Shown in pieces: positions 23,934 through 34,479 of a DNA stretch of 64,000 nt. Source of the DNA: Siphonodentalium dalli (Eukaryota > Mollusca > Scaphopoda > Gadilida > Siphonodentaliidae); assembly GCA_032622095.1 (NCBI GenBank), contig CP136065.1:25491141-25555140 (forward strand), read 5' to 3'. Every line of letters starts with the position of its first letter. The first letter of the stretch is position 1. The notes below the pieces were generated by a model. The model had not been told where the DNA came from and did no database searches. It saw only the letters and a program-made list of their open reading frames with translations. Both the position numbers and the translations under genes were made by a program.

Positions 23934-24206
23934 GGACCAGCCTAGAGAGCGATCTGGGAGAGGACCAGCCTAGAGAGCGATCTGGGAGAGGACCAGCCTA
24001 GAGAGCGATCTGGGAGAGGACCAGCCTAGAGAGCGATCTGGGAGAGGACCAGCCTAGAGAGCGATCTTGGAGAGGACCAGTCTGGAGGGCGATCTGGGAG
24101 AGGACCAGCCTGGAGGGCGATCTGGGAGAGGACCAGCCTAGAGAGCGATCTGGGAGAGGACCAGCCTAGAGAGCGATCTGGGAGAGGACCAGCCTAGAGA
24201 GCGACC
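23934..24206. repeat. 28-bp minisatellite downstream of TXN2
   Basis: Just under ten near-identical units of GGACCAGCCTAGAGAGCGAT + CTGGGAGA. A subset carries GGAGGGCGAT in place of AGAGAGCGAT. It begins about 210 bp after the TXN2 stop codon and could lie in the 3' untranslated region. Confidence 0.92.
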
Positions 24207-24262
24207 TGTTGAAATTCAAGAGTCAGAAATAGGCAAGCATGAGTTTAGTGTGCCTGTCATTT

Positions 24263-24613
24263 GCAGAATGAGGTCCCCAGAGGGTGAATTTAATGATGCT
24301 ATCCCACATAGCGGTCTAGCATAACTAAATTCACCCTCTGGGGACCTCATTTGCTTACTGTACGTATCATATTCTCTGGAAATTTTCTTTATTATCAAAT
24401 TTCTACAGAAACTTCTTCACAAAGATTATTTTCTTTTTTAGTTTAGTTTCTCTATATCCCCAAATTGGCAGACGAAAAATTGCATTATCGAGGTTCCCAA
24501 TGGGTGTACATCACAATATTTCAATGAGTCTACATGTATGTCTCCCATAGCAGATGAGGCCATGCAGAATGAGGTTCTCAGAGGGTGAATTTAGTGAAGC
24601 TAGCCCGCTATGC
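24263..24613. repeat. Family 2 hairpin pair, second one broken at the tip
   Basis: A full hairpin at 24263-24354 (tip T-CCCAC-ATA-GCGGT-C, somewhat decayed) and a lone left arm at 24564-24608 followed by TATGC. The homology stops two bases beyond the loop. The spacer between them is an inverted copy of the one at 16556-16715. Confidence 0.8.
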
Positions 24614-24808
24614 AAAAACTGAAATCTGATATTGCTATCTTGTACACTCACCGGTTTCATTTTATGTATGTTTCATTTTATGTAGGAAAAACCAAGAAGT
24701 GTCATTTGGGAATAAATGTGCCATTTTGCACAAACGGTATCTTATGAGACAAAATAAACCAATACTTGCACCAGTGAATCTACTAGTTGGAAAGGGTAGC
24801 TTTGTTTA

Positions 24809-24952
24809 CAAGCCTTGAAATAGAGTGTCTGGCTTTTGCAGAATGAGGTCCACAGAGGGTGAATTTGGTGATGCTATCCCACTGTGTAGCATCACTAAAT
24901 TCACCCTCTGGGGACCTCATTCTGCAAATCTCAGACACTATTTCAAAGCTTG
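24809..24952. mobile_element. Family 2 single-hairpin element with 8-bp target duplication
   Basis: Begins CAAGCCTTGAAATAG and ends CTATTTCAAAGCTTG. It is flanked by TTTGTTTA at 24801-24808 and 24953-24960. The hairpin occupies 24838-24925 and has a shortened tip. This shows the hairpin moves as one unit; the 8-bp duplication is hAT-like. Confidence 0.85.
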
Positions 24953-25053
24953 TTTGTTTATATTTATATATGAAATTTAGTTTCTGAAAAGTATGTCATG
25001 GCTATAAATGCTAAAACAGGCTATCTCAGTATCAACTTATGAACAGGTAGCAG

Positions 25054-25496
25054 TTAAAGGTACTCAATCCGATCAGAGGGTCCCCATACAACAACAACAT
25101 TTCTTCAAAATACGCTTTAGTTATCACAATCAATTAATTGCAGCAAAATAATGCTAACCACTGTCAATTATGGTATCAAATTTCCCAAAACGTGTTATTT
25201 ATCAACATTTTGTTCAACGAAATATTGCCGTATTATCACTCGAGTATTCACGAAATTCGGCCGTATTGCCACTTGTTTTTAGAGTTATCCATCTTCACCC
25301 GCAATTTTGACCGAGACCATCCTTTTGACAGCGTGTTTCTGCGCCACAAACAATTGAAATAACAGGCTTCAAAAATTGATATCTGATCACTCTGAGCATT
25401 GATGGGTAGGTTCCTCGACTCAAATCAAATATTTTTTACCCCCAAAGCCAAAGAAATAGTAATTTAAGGGTGTTTAATCAGATTGAGTACCTTTAA
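25054..25496. mobile_element. TTAA MITE family E, copy 3
   Basis: Complete copy: TTAAAGGTACTCAATCCGAT at the left, GATTGAGTACCTTTAA at the right. The internal inverted arm words are as in copy 1. Confidence 0.8.
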
Positions 25497-25772
25497 TCTG
25501 CACCATGTAACCCTGCGTTACTTGTGATTTGTTTCACATACCGTCAAAATAAAGAGATAGCTTAGTAGATAGTCTCACTGGTGTATAGAAACTTAACAAA
25601 TTATTTTAACATTCAGATAAAGTTAATAAATTTCATTCTCTTCAATAAGTCTTTGCCAGATATATTAATTGTATGTTTAACTATTTGATGTATTTTTCAA
25701 CTATGATAAAGTGTGCAATTACTCAACTAGTATGTTTAATTTGAGGGTTGAATATCACACTGGGTATGTCGC

Positions 25773-26766
25773 TTAAAGGCCCACTTAATTTTCAAATCAC
25801 ATATACAAAATATTCCATAATATAAACCATTTGGAAGAGGAACCGAAAAATATATGTTCTACCGGAATATGGAGAAGCTGTGGCCTAGATGAGTCCACCA
25901 AGTGACAGAGATTCCCATATCTACACCAAGACTTCCCCCGTTATTCAGATAACATGACCATTTGTGACCCGCCATATCAAATCCAGTCGTAAGTCGGGAT
26001 TTTTTTACCCTGTGCCAATGCATTCTCTTATATATGCGAGTCGACCATAGGTCGCCTCGCATATATAAGAGAATGCATTGGCCTAACAATTTTTTACAAT
26101 TTTAATAATTTTTTCTTGTATTCTTTAACAATTTTATAATTTCACCCATACAGAGCCCCAGACAAACATGAGCAGACGACACTCTTCTATATGCTTCTAT
26201 ATATGTGTGGGGCTCCCTGCAGGGTAATGGATGTTTTTTATTTTATGTCCTAAAAATTGTAAGAAACATTTATTTAAAAAAATGATAAAAAATTGTTAGG
26301 CCAATGCATTCTCTTATATATGCGAGGCGACCTATGGTCGACTCGCATATATAAGAGAATGCATTGGCACAGGGTATTTACCCCAGAATCAACATATTTA
26401 AAAGCCAAGTGTTTGTCTTTGTGTGTGTGTCTGTTTGTAACTCTGTCACAATGCAGGCTAATCGCTTCAAGATGGCCTAAGATATAACACATTTCCCGAA
26501 GGTTATCAAAGCGGTATTTTTACTGATATAATGCATTACATTCTCTGAAGACAAATTTGGTTTCAGCAAAGGTCTGCCATCAAAAAACACTGAACTAAAT
26601 TCCGGAAAAACTCCTTGACAAAAACAACATGTTCACAGTTTATTCGCCCAGATAAGTTAGTAATACAATGTTTTGGAGCTTCCTCTTTCAAGTGGTATAC
26701 CGGTATAACATGAAATATGTTGTATATAATGTGATCTGGGGACTCAATAATTAAGTGGGCCTTTAA
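25773..26766. mobile_element. TTAA MITE family D carrying a family 1 hairpin pair
   Basis: Ends are TTAAAGGCCCACTTAATT and AATTAAGTGGGCCTTTAA. The body is not related to families A-C. The cassette at 26008-26374 is flanked by TTTTTA on the left and TATTTA on the right, so TA lies at both cassette edges. Confidence 0.8.
26008..26374. repeat. Family 1 double-hairpin cassette
   Basis: Hairpins 26014-26082 and 26300-26368, both 69 nt, perfect outside the sixth-position mismatch. The spacer contains its own nested inverted repeat (GAGCCCCAGACA...TGTGGGGCTC, 26154-26215). Confidence 0.9.
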
Positions 26767-26786
26767 AGCAGGCAATAACATGAATT

Positions 26787-27038
26787 TAAGCCTTGAAATA
26801 GTGTCTGTCATTTGCAGAATGAGGTCCCCAGAGGGTGAATTTAGTGATGCTACCCCGCATAGCGGGCTAGCATCACTAAATTCACCCTCTGGGGACCTCA
26901 TTCTGCTTACACCTCAGCAGAATGAGGTTCCCAGAGGGTGAATTTGGTGATGCTAGCCCACTATGCGGGGTAGCGTCACTAAATTCACCCTCTGGGAACC
27001 TCATTCTGCAAATGACAGACACACTATTTCAAGGCTTG
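26787..27038. mobile_element. Family 2 double-hairpin element with 8-bp target duplication
   Basis: Begins TAAGCCTTGAAATAG and ends CTATTTCAAGGCTTG. It is flanked by CATGAATT at 26779-26786 and 27039-27046. Hairpins are 26814-26906 (tip C-CCCGC-ATA-GCGGG-C) and 26917-27009 (tip G-CCCAC-TAT-GCGGG-G), 93 nt each, in opposite orientation, separated by ten bases. This is the best preserved family 2 unit. Confidence 0.88.
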
Positions 27039-27093
27039 CATGAATTTAACTACTTTTTCTATAAAATGTAACCTCTGCATGTTATCGCCTTGC

Positions 27094-27404
27094 TTAAAGA
27101 TACTGGCGTCGTTGGCGATGGGTATGCAGTTAAAATATTCACCTCCGTTAAAAACCGCCATAAACATAAATAATAGTAAAATATAGACAGACTTTGTTCT
27201 TATACCAATCAGAAATATGGCATGTTATTGTCAAATGTTTTTCCTTTGTTATGTAAACAAAAGCAAAAAAAACGTTACAGAACATGGCTTTTGTTTAGAT
27301 CCGGATATGGTAAACATAAAGAGCGTTATTGTTACTGTTACAAAACTATATATATTTTAATATTCCTTCTGTTGATGGCGATTTGAACAAATATGAATAT
27401 TTAA
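27094..27404. mobile_element. TTAA MITE family I, copy 2 (inverted, shortened)
   Basis: Begins TTAAAGATACTGGCGTCG and carries, on the opposite strand, the same internal words as 22073-22599. It lacks about 200 bp of that copy. Confidence 0.6.
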
Positions 27405-27720
27405 GAAGGCCATGAGGCCGAAAATTACCAAAAAAAGCGTGTTTTCATTCAATCAACTGAACTACTTTATTTTTAATTCACATGGATCACAGCTCTATAG
27501 TTATATATATATTACTAGAGGGTAGTACCTGGGGTGGGGAGGTGAAGGGGGGACTAATAAAGGAGCTTGACAGATACCATAATTATATGTCTGTAAATTC
27601 ATACAGTCGATCGAAATTGTATTGAGTGAACGCTGTGGATTTGGAATGCGGATGTACATTGTAGGTAACACTGGTTCTGACTCGAATGAATCAGAACGTT
27701 TATCGAACCAATGTTGGTGA

Positions 27721-28646
27721 TTAAAGGGGCCCACGGCTTTGATTTTGGTTTCTACAAAATTACATAAATATTATAAAAATTTGTGAACCAACTAGATCAT
27801 CAACAAAAACATGTTAAAATAGATCAACTTTGTTCTTATATTCATTATGAAGAACTCACAAATAACGAGATTTCACACATCGAAACCATTGTTATGTAAA
27901 CATTACTGTTACAATGGAATTACCAATCAAAGTCCAATAACATGCCAAAGTTCAGTCAAAACTTTGACAGTAAACATTGTAAATGGTCAAAGCATTGAAA
28001 AATATTCTCAAAATCATATTAATTTAGACTAAAATAATTGAACTTCTACTCGATTAGATCATGCCATGAATCTCTACTATGGCTAACATCCGTAGAGATC
28101 ATATTCCACATGTACAAAACCTGGGGGCTTTTTGAAGTTTTGACACAGAACCTTATAAAATTGAAAAAATAACACAGGGAATATATTTCTTTGTTATTAT
28201 CTGTTTCTTAATAATGTACTTCACTGTTGGTGAAGGTCCCAACTCAAAATTTCAGGATTTAAGTGACTTTGTGAGCGATTTTGCTTTGCGTTTCTGACAA
28301 TTATAGATTTTTTCCTGGGTAAATAATTGAATGTTTGTTGTGATATCGGCTCTCAAAAGTCACAGAAAAGATTGAATTTTCGAGTTGGGACCTTCACATA
28401 TAGTGAATTACACTATTAACAGATAATCATTAAGATATATATTCCCCATGTTATTTTTTCGACTTTAACAGTTTTGTTTACATAACAATGGTTTCAACAC
28501 ACAAAGTTTCATTATTGGAGAGTTATCAATAATTAATATAAGAACAGATTTTATTTATTGATCTATGTTCTTCTTGGTGGTGATGTTTTTACAGACTTTT
28601 ACATTTTGGGAACATTTACGCACTGAGTGCCTTGGGGTCCCTTTAA
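27721..28646. mobile_element. TTAA MITE family G with long inverted arms
   Basis: Ends TTAAAGGGGCCCACGGC and GCCTTGGGGTCCCTTTAA. Subterminal segments with AACCATTGTTATGTAAAC (about 27885) and its inverse (about 28475) form long arms. Its right TTAA is shared with the next element. Confidence 0.65.
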
Positions 28647-28938
28647 CCCTTTCAGTGCCAGGTCCGATTTTTGTATCAACCCATATACCCTGTGCCAATG
28701 CATTCTCTTATATATGCGAGTCGACCATAGGTCGCCTCGCATACATGTATATAAGAGAATGCATCGGCCTAACAATTTTTCATCATTTGTTATTATTTTT
28801 TACAATTTTCATAATTTTTTCTTATATTCTTTAACAGACTTATTTTGTAGGTTTAGTGCCAGGGAATCTTCCCAAAAAAAATTCAACCCAAAAAAATCTA
28901 ACAAAAAAACAACAAAAAATGGGCACTGAAAGGGTTAC
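28643..28938. mobile_element. TTAA MITE family C with one family 1 hairpin
   Basis: Ends TTAACCCTTTCAGTGCC and GGGCACTGAAAGGGTTAC. It carries one hairpin at 28694-28768, 75 nt because of a 6-nt ACATGT insertion in the right arm; the tip is T-CGACC-ATA-GGTCG-C. The left cassette edge is CATATA|CCCTGTG. Confidence 0.75.
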
Positions 28939-29089
28939 GGTTAGAATTGTTTATAAGAACTCCAAAAGAATTTGTGTTCCATTGTGAGAAAGTTTTTTCT
29001 ACAGAACTGTTTTGGATCAATATGTTATCATATAGATTGCACTTGCTTCTTTTTCACAAGTTGTTCCTTCAGGAAATGTTCAAATAATA

Positions 29090-30091
29090 AATTCAACAAA
29101 CGACCATAATTTTTAACTTATTATCTCAACATTTCCCACCAATATCACCAACGAATGGGAATCCTTCTGAACTTGTATTACCGGTATATATGTATAAGCT
29201 GCTGATATTTCTTGATCATCCTTCCAGATAAATATTAGACCATTCCAATGTATACTTTTATATCTGAATGGGAGAATCCATTTAGTAAAGAAAGGGTGAA
29301 AGAAAAGTTTTATAAATTTTGGCTAAAATCGTTATTATACAGTATAACCATGAAGAGCAAACATCAAGTCTTATATAAATATCTGAAAATAATTGTTGAG
29401 TATCTTCATAGACTTTCTTTTTAAGATATATTATGTACTTGTTCGGGTGCGTGAAACTGATAAATTAGTATTCAGGTGCTATGCCAACTGGGGGAATGTA
29501 GCATTCTACAAACATCACCAAAAATATGAAGCAAATCGACCGTTCCACTCCAAAGAAATCATCGTCTGAACTACGTTCTATTGTAAATATTTACTTCTCG
29601 ATTCAGGACGCAACAATCGGCAATAAACTAACGAAAATGATTTCGGCAGTCACTGCATTTAATTAATATATAAGAATGACGGTGTGTGTTGTCAATTTAG
29701 ATATAATATTTGTAAAAATAACTACTTTGAACAAGATTATTCTCCATTTCTATTTGATCACCCTACTGGAGTGTTTTACATCACTTTAATACTCAATGTT
29801 AGAGATTTTACATGGTTTTCTGTCATTAACCCTATCTTTACTAAATGGATCAGTTTTATATACATTGAAATTTGGAATGGTCTATTATTGTTCTGGAGAG
29901 GAATTCTGGAATTGCAAGCAGATGACACAGACACCAACAGATAATACAAGTGAAAAAGGATTTTTATTAATTGGTAGGAAATTTTCAGATAATAAATACG
30001 ACAAATTACCTATGGTTGTTTTTTAACTTATTATCTGAACATCTCCTAAGGGAACTACTCGTCAATGAGTATTTGGTATAGAAAGGGTTAA
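29090..30091. repeat. Family J-like MITE pieces
   Basis: Words such as AACTTATTATCTGAACATCT and CTACTCGTCAATGAGTATTT occur at 30018-30075, ending GTATAGAAAGGGTTAA at 30091. A related piece lies at 29090-29305 ending AAAGAAAGGGTGAA. The sequence between is A/T-rich and without a recognisable gene. Confidence 0.5.
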
Positions 30092-30159
30092 ATTAGTATA
30101 TCAATTCTCCAGAACTCTTGTAGGAATACATTGATTTTTCTGCTATGTTTTGATGAGAA

Positions 30160-30422
30160 TTAACACTTCCATGACTGGAGCTTCCTGAAATTTTGTGAAA
30201 ACCCTGTGCGAATGCATTCACTTATATACGCAAGTCTCCCATAGGGAGCCTCGCATCTCTAAGAGAACACATTGGCTTAACAATATTTACCTAAACCTTG
30301 TAAGCCAGTGCATTCTTATATATATGTGAAGCTCCCTATGGGAGACTTGCATGTATAAGACAATGCACTGGCATGAGATTTTCAATGCTGCACCAGCGCA
30401 GCTCCCATCATGAAATGGTTGA
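30160..30422. mobile_element. TTAA MITE family B, copy 1, with a diverged hairpin pair
   Basis: Ends TTAACACTTCCATGACTGGA and the CAGCTCCCATCATGAAATGG side. Hairpins 30208-30276 (tip T-CTCCC-ATA-GGGAG-C) and 30304-30372 (tip G-CTCCC-TAT-GGGAG-A), both exactly 69 nt despite many substitutions elsewhere. Confidence 0.8.
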
Positions 30423-30439
30423 GGGGATTCAAGATTAAC

Positions 30440-30782
30440 TTAAAGGGACATAAGGCCTTCACTGTGGATCGATGTCAGAAATCATAAAAGTCTGTAAATC
30501 CAGCATTACCAAAAAGAACTGGGGGGAAATAGATTGACTAAATTCTTACTTTCACCATAAATAATTCTCCAAAACTAAATTTTGTATGTTGAAACCACTG
30601 TTATGTAAACATTACTGTTACAGCGATTCATCAACATGTCAAATATTGTTATTGCAGAAGTATTTATAGTGAAAATAATAACAGTCGATATACTTTTGCA
30701 CTTCCTTCCCAATGATGATAGATTTACAGACTATTATAATTTATTGCATCTATACCAAATACGAATGCCTTATGTCCCTTGA
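30440..30782. mobile_element. TTAA-type MITE with GGGACATAAGGC ends
   Basis: Left TTAAAGGGACATAAGGC and right GCCTTATGTCCCTTGA (TTAA changed to TTGA). The interior has the ATGTAAACATTACTGTTACA word shared with family G. Confidence 0.65.
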
Positions 30783-30992
30783 ATTCTTCCTGATATGGTT
30801 AAAATCTTCAGCTCACCACTGTGTGAAATGTTGATATCAGTTAATACATTTCTATAAAATTTGTGAGTCATTTCAGGACATAAGACGTATAACATATGTG
30901 CATCAACCTAATTTGACCTCCCAAGAACACAACAATGTTTATGCTTAAAGGGGTACAGTACTCTACATCTGTACATTAAATACTTTTATAAA

Positions 30993-31355
30993 TTAAAGGG
31001 GTACTGTACACTGAATCTGGCCTTTATATGGGACCATCTCCTTTTATACTCAACAGAATATATGCAACAAATATATGAATTTGAGCCATGGATGAGTGCA
31101 AAATACACTCATCTGCTCTATGAACGATGCAAACAACATGGCAATTATAATCAATTATAATTAATATAATGAAATTACAATGACTGGAGTCATAAATTAA
31201 TTTCATTATAATTACCAATTTGTTTGCATCGTTCACATGAGTGTATTTTGCACTAATCCATGGTTCAAATTCATTTGTTTGTTGCATATATTCTGTTGAG
31301 TATAAAAGGAGTTGGTCCCATAAATGGCCTGATTTAGTGTACAGTACCCCTTTAA
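30993..31355. mobile_element. TTAA foldback MITE family F, copy 1
   Basis: A 363-bp near-complete palindrome, TTAAAGGGGTACTGTACAC... at both ends (inverted). The arms include GAATTTGAGCCATGGAT-like and GCAAAATACACTCAT segments. A short extra left end of the same family lies at 30943. The long minus-strand frame across it is a by-product of the palindrome. Confidence 0.85.
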
Positions 31356-31382
31356 GATTGTCATGAAGATTAAATGGCCCTT

Positions 31383-31514
31383 TTAGCCCTTCCATTTCTG
31401 GTGCATTCTCTGATATATGCGAGGCTCCCTATGGGGGACTCACATATGTAAGATAAAGCACTGGCACAGATCTTTAATGCTGCATCAGCGCAGCTCCTGC
31501 CATGAAAGGGTTAA
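31383..31514. mobile_element. TTAA MITE family B, copy 2, one hairpin
   Basis: Retains the CATGAAAGGGTTAA end and one hairpin at 31397-31465 (69 nt, tip G-CTCCC-TAT-GGGGG-A). The left flank is shortened. Confidence 0.65.
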
Positions 31515-31810
31515 GCCATATGTGGTGCTGACTTGTGTCATATAAGGTTTTGTTGTTGTATTGTTGGAGCTTGGAAGTCTTGATTCAATTTCTAGCATGT
31601 TGATTATCTATCTTACCCCAGGTTATTTGGTCCCGCTAATTTGATATGATGTTGGCAAGTCCTGCTGAATTGCTATGATGCTGGTGGTAAAAAATGATGC
31701 TGTTAAGAATATCTACCGTTATTTATTCTAAAGTTGTAATGCCTGCTGTATCATGAACATATATTTTAAATATTGTGATCATGACTGTTCTGATGTATGC
31801 AAAGACTGAG

Positions 31811-32192
31811 TTAACCCTTTACCCAACAGAATGGCCCTGTGCCAATGCATTCTCTTATATATGCGAGTCGACCATAGGTCGCCTCGCATATATAAGAGAA
31901 TGCATTGGCTTAACACATTAAAAATTGTTAAAGATTGTAAGAAAAAATGGTAAAAAGTGTTAAAAAAAGATTGTTTTTAGGCCAATGCATTCTCTTATAT
32001 ATGCGAGGCGACCTATGGTCGACTCGCATATATAAGAGAATGCATTGGCACAGGGTATAACTGTAACTATCACAATGTGGTCAAGGAGCCGGTTCCAATG
32101 ATATCCATATTTGTATGGTTCTATTGAGACAGACCGAAGATATTTTAGGCTGTTGAATCTTGTTTTGGCCGGTTTGTTGGGTAAAGGGTTAA
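31811..32192. mobile_element. TTAA MITE family A, copy 2 (inverted), with hairpin pair
   Basis: Complete inverted copy of 12781-13180. Cassette 31835-32055 holds hairpins 31841-31909 and 31981-32049. The right cassette edge reads CACAGGG|TATAAC. Confidence 0.87.
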
Positions 32193-32377
32193 GTGATATC
32201 ATTAAAACATGTTACAATATATATGTTCTTGAATGTTTTATACACATAATGGGCTTTTTTTCCATTTGTTCAGATTTGCCAAAGACTTCAAAAATGATAA
32301 ATTTAGAAACAAAAATGATACATTTTCTTACCAGCATAATTTGTCCCCACAGCATCATAGCAATTACTCAGGACCAC

Positions 32378-32601
32378 TTAACCCTTTCATGATGGGAGCT
32401 GCGCTGGTGCAGCATTAAATACCCTGTGCCGGTGCATTCTCTTATATATGTGAGTCTCCCAAGATCAAGGTAAATAGTTTTTAGACCAATGCATTCTCTT
32501 ATATATGCGAGGCGCCCTATGGGCGACTCGCATATTTAAGAGAATGCATTGGCACAGGGTTTTCGAAAAAATTCAGGAAGCTCCAGCCATGGAAGGGTTG
32601 A
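32378..32601. mobile_element. TTAA MITE family B, copy 3, with a half hairpin and a covarying hairpin
   Basis: Ends TTAACCCTTTCATGATGGGA and CCATGGAAGGGTTGA. It holds a lone 33-nt left arm at 32428-32460 that stops at the loop, and a full hairpin at 32485-32553 with tip G-CGCCC-TAT-GGGCG-A. The latter is a third version of the 5-bp stem, changed on both sides. Confidence 0.85.
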
Positions 32602-33442
32602 CCTGGGGGTGAATCTAGCTGTCTGCATTATCAGCATATCATTGTTTTTGCTTGTTGAGATTGCTGTCTTCCTAGTTAAATTAATCTGTATTTTTAAGAT
32701 TAAATAGTCACTTATCATATATGAATTATAGTTGAGGCTCATTATATGTTCCATGACAGAACTAAAATGGCAGGCCATGTTTAAAGTCTGACAACCGTCA
32801 AACTGATCATTATACATCAACTTTATAGCTATGTCTGTGTTTTTTTTTATTGAAAAACATGCAATTATATATAGGAATCAACATGCCTGTCCGATTATTA
32901 ATTAATTATGTATAGCCTATGATTATTTCGGGACAGAAAGGAACACTATTATGTGCAATTTCTCCAAGAGAGCTGAGATTGTGAAAAATTCCCCAAATTT
33001 CAATAAAAAAATTATACCAATATGACATAATGACAAGCTGGTTTACGCCGAATGAAACTTGGACTATATATTGTAATGTGGTTCACCTGCTTGAAAATTC
33101 CCAATTTGACAGTTATTAGTTTAGTGTTTCCCAAATGGCAGGGGCCAAGGTCCCTTTTCCAATTTAGGTGGGATATATCAAATTTCCCAATAAGAAACTG
33201 ACAATCTAACATTAATTATTCAGAGAACTAAAGTATTTAGCACCCTTAAGTTATGGAGATAATGAAATATTCTCGTCTGCTTCTGCAACAGAATAAAATG
33301 CACCACTTTTTATTGTATTTTGTTTAGCTTATATCGCTATTTTGTGCCTTAATGTTTGTGGAATCCTGTGGTTACCGAAAATGTCGCATAACTTTTAGTA
33401 TAGTATTTGTGATGTTATGTTGCATATGCAGACAAACAGAAA
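32602..33442. other. Non-coding stretch
   Basis: No gene, RNA or clear repeat boundaries are seen. Short minus-strand frames at 32536-32820 and 33012-33212 have no recognisable domain; the first runs into the hairpin. Confidence 0.5.
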
Positions 33443-33811
33443 ACTCTTCAGTGGTATTTATGTCCTAACTCTTCAGTGGTATTTATGTACTAACTCTTCA
33501 GTGGTATTATGTCCTAACTCTTCAGTGGTATTTATGTCCTAACTCTTCAGTGGTATTTATGTCCTACCTTCTTCAGTGGTATTAATGTCCTAACTCTTCA
33601 GTGGTATTTATGTCCTAACTCTTCAGTGGTATTTATGTACTAACTCTTCAGTGGTATTTATGTCCTAACTCTTCAGTGGTATTTATGTCCTAACTCTTCA
33701 GTGGTATTTATGTACTAACTCTTCAGTGGTATTTATGTCCTAACTCTTCAGTGGTATTTATGTACTAACTCTTCAGTGGTATTTATGTCCTAACTCTTCA
33801 GTGGTATTTAT
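33443..33811. repeat. 25-bp minisatellite
   Basis: About fifteen units of CTCTTCAGTGGTATTTATGT + CCTAA, with a few units carrying GTAC in place of GTCC and one shortened unit near 33490. Confidence 0.93.
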
Positions 33812-33874
33812 TTCCCCCCCATTTTCGACTTAGAAATTGTTCGTAACGTGCATAATTATGTTTGAAATGTATTC

Positions 33875-34475
33875 CTACATTTTTAGCTCAACTTGGCAAA
33901 CCTTGGACTTCAAAGTCAAGTTTGAGCTATTGTCATGGGTTGGCGTCTGTCGTCCGTCCATGTGTGCATATGTCAATGATTTTTCTTTAGCACACCCTAC
34001 AGGTCACATCTCTCATCCGATCGTCACCAAACTTCATATGGATCTTTGGGGTGACCTCTAGATGGGAGCCATTAATTTTTTCCGGAATTCGTTGAAAACA
34101 TGATGCCAACAGCCATCTTGGATTTCAAATTTGAATCCATCAGCACACCATGCAGCCCGTATTGTTTTGAAAATGTACAGGCATGTTTATGATCACCTCT
34201 AGGCAGCCATCTTGAATTTTACTCTTTGCATGAATAAATCCTTTGGCACACCCTACAGACCACATCCCTCATATCGTCACCAAACTTCGTACGGACCTTC
34301 TGGGTTACTACTAGATGGGAGCCATCAAATTTCGTTGACAAACATGGCTGTCCGCGGCCATCTTGGATTTTACTCTTTGTATGACTAAATCCGTTTGCAC
34401 ACCCCACATGCCACATCCCTCACCCGATCGTCCTCAAGCTATATACGGATCCTCGGGGTGACCTCTAGATCCAGC
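33875..34475. repeat. Second array of the intron-1 repeat family
   Basis: Starts TTTAGCTCAACTTGGCAAAC and contains about three units with CACACCCTACAGGTCACATC, GGGTGACCTCTAGATGGGAG and CAGCCATCTTGGATTT words, as in 17530-19530. Confidence 0.75.
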
Positions 34476-34479
34476 AGTG

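Noticed and set aside
31024-31395. 123-residue minus-strand frame
   Set aside because: It lies across the family F palindrome and contains no domain; conserved only because the repeat is.
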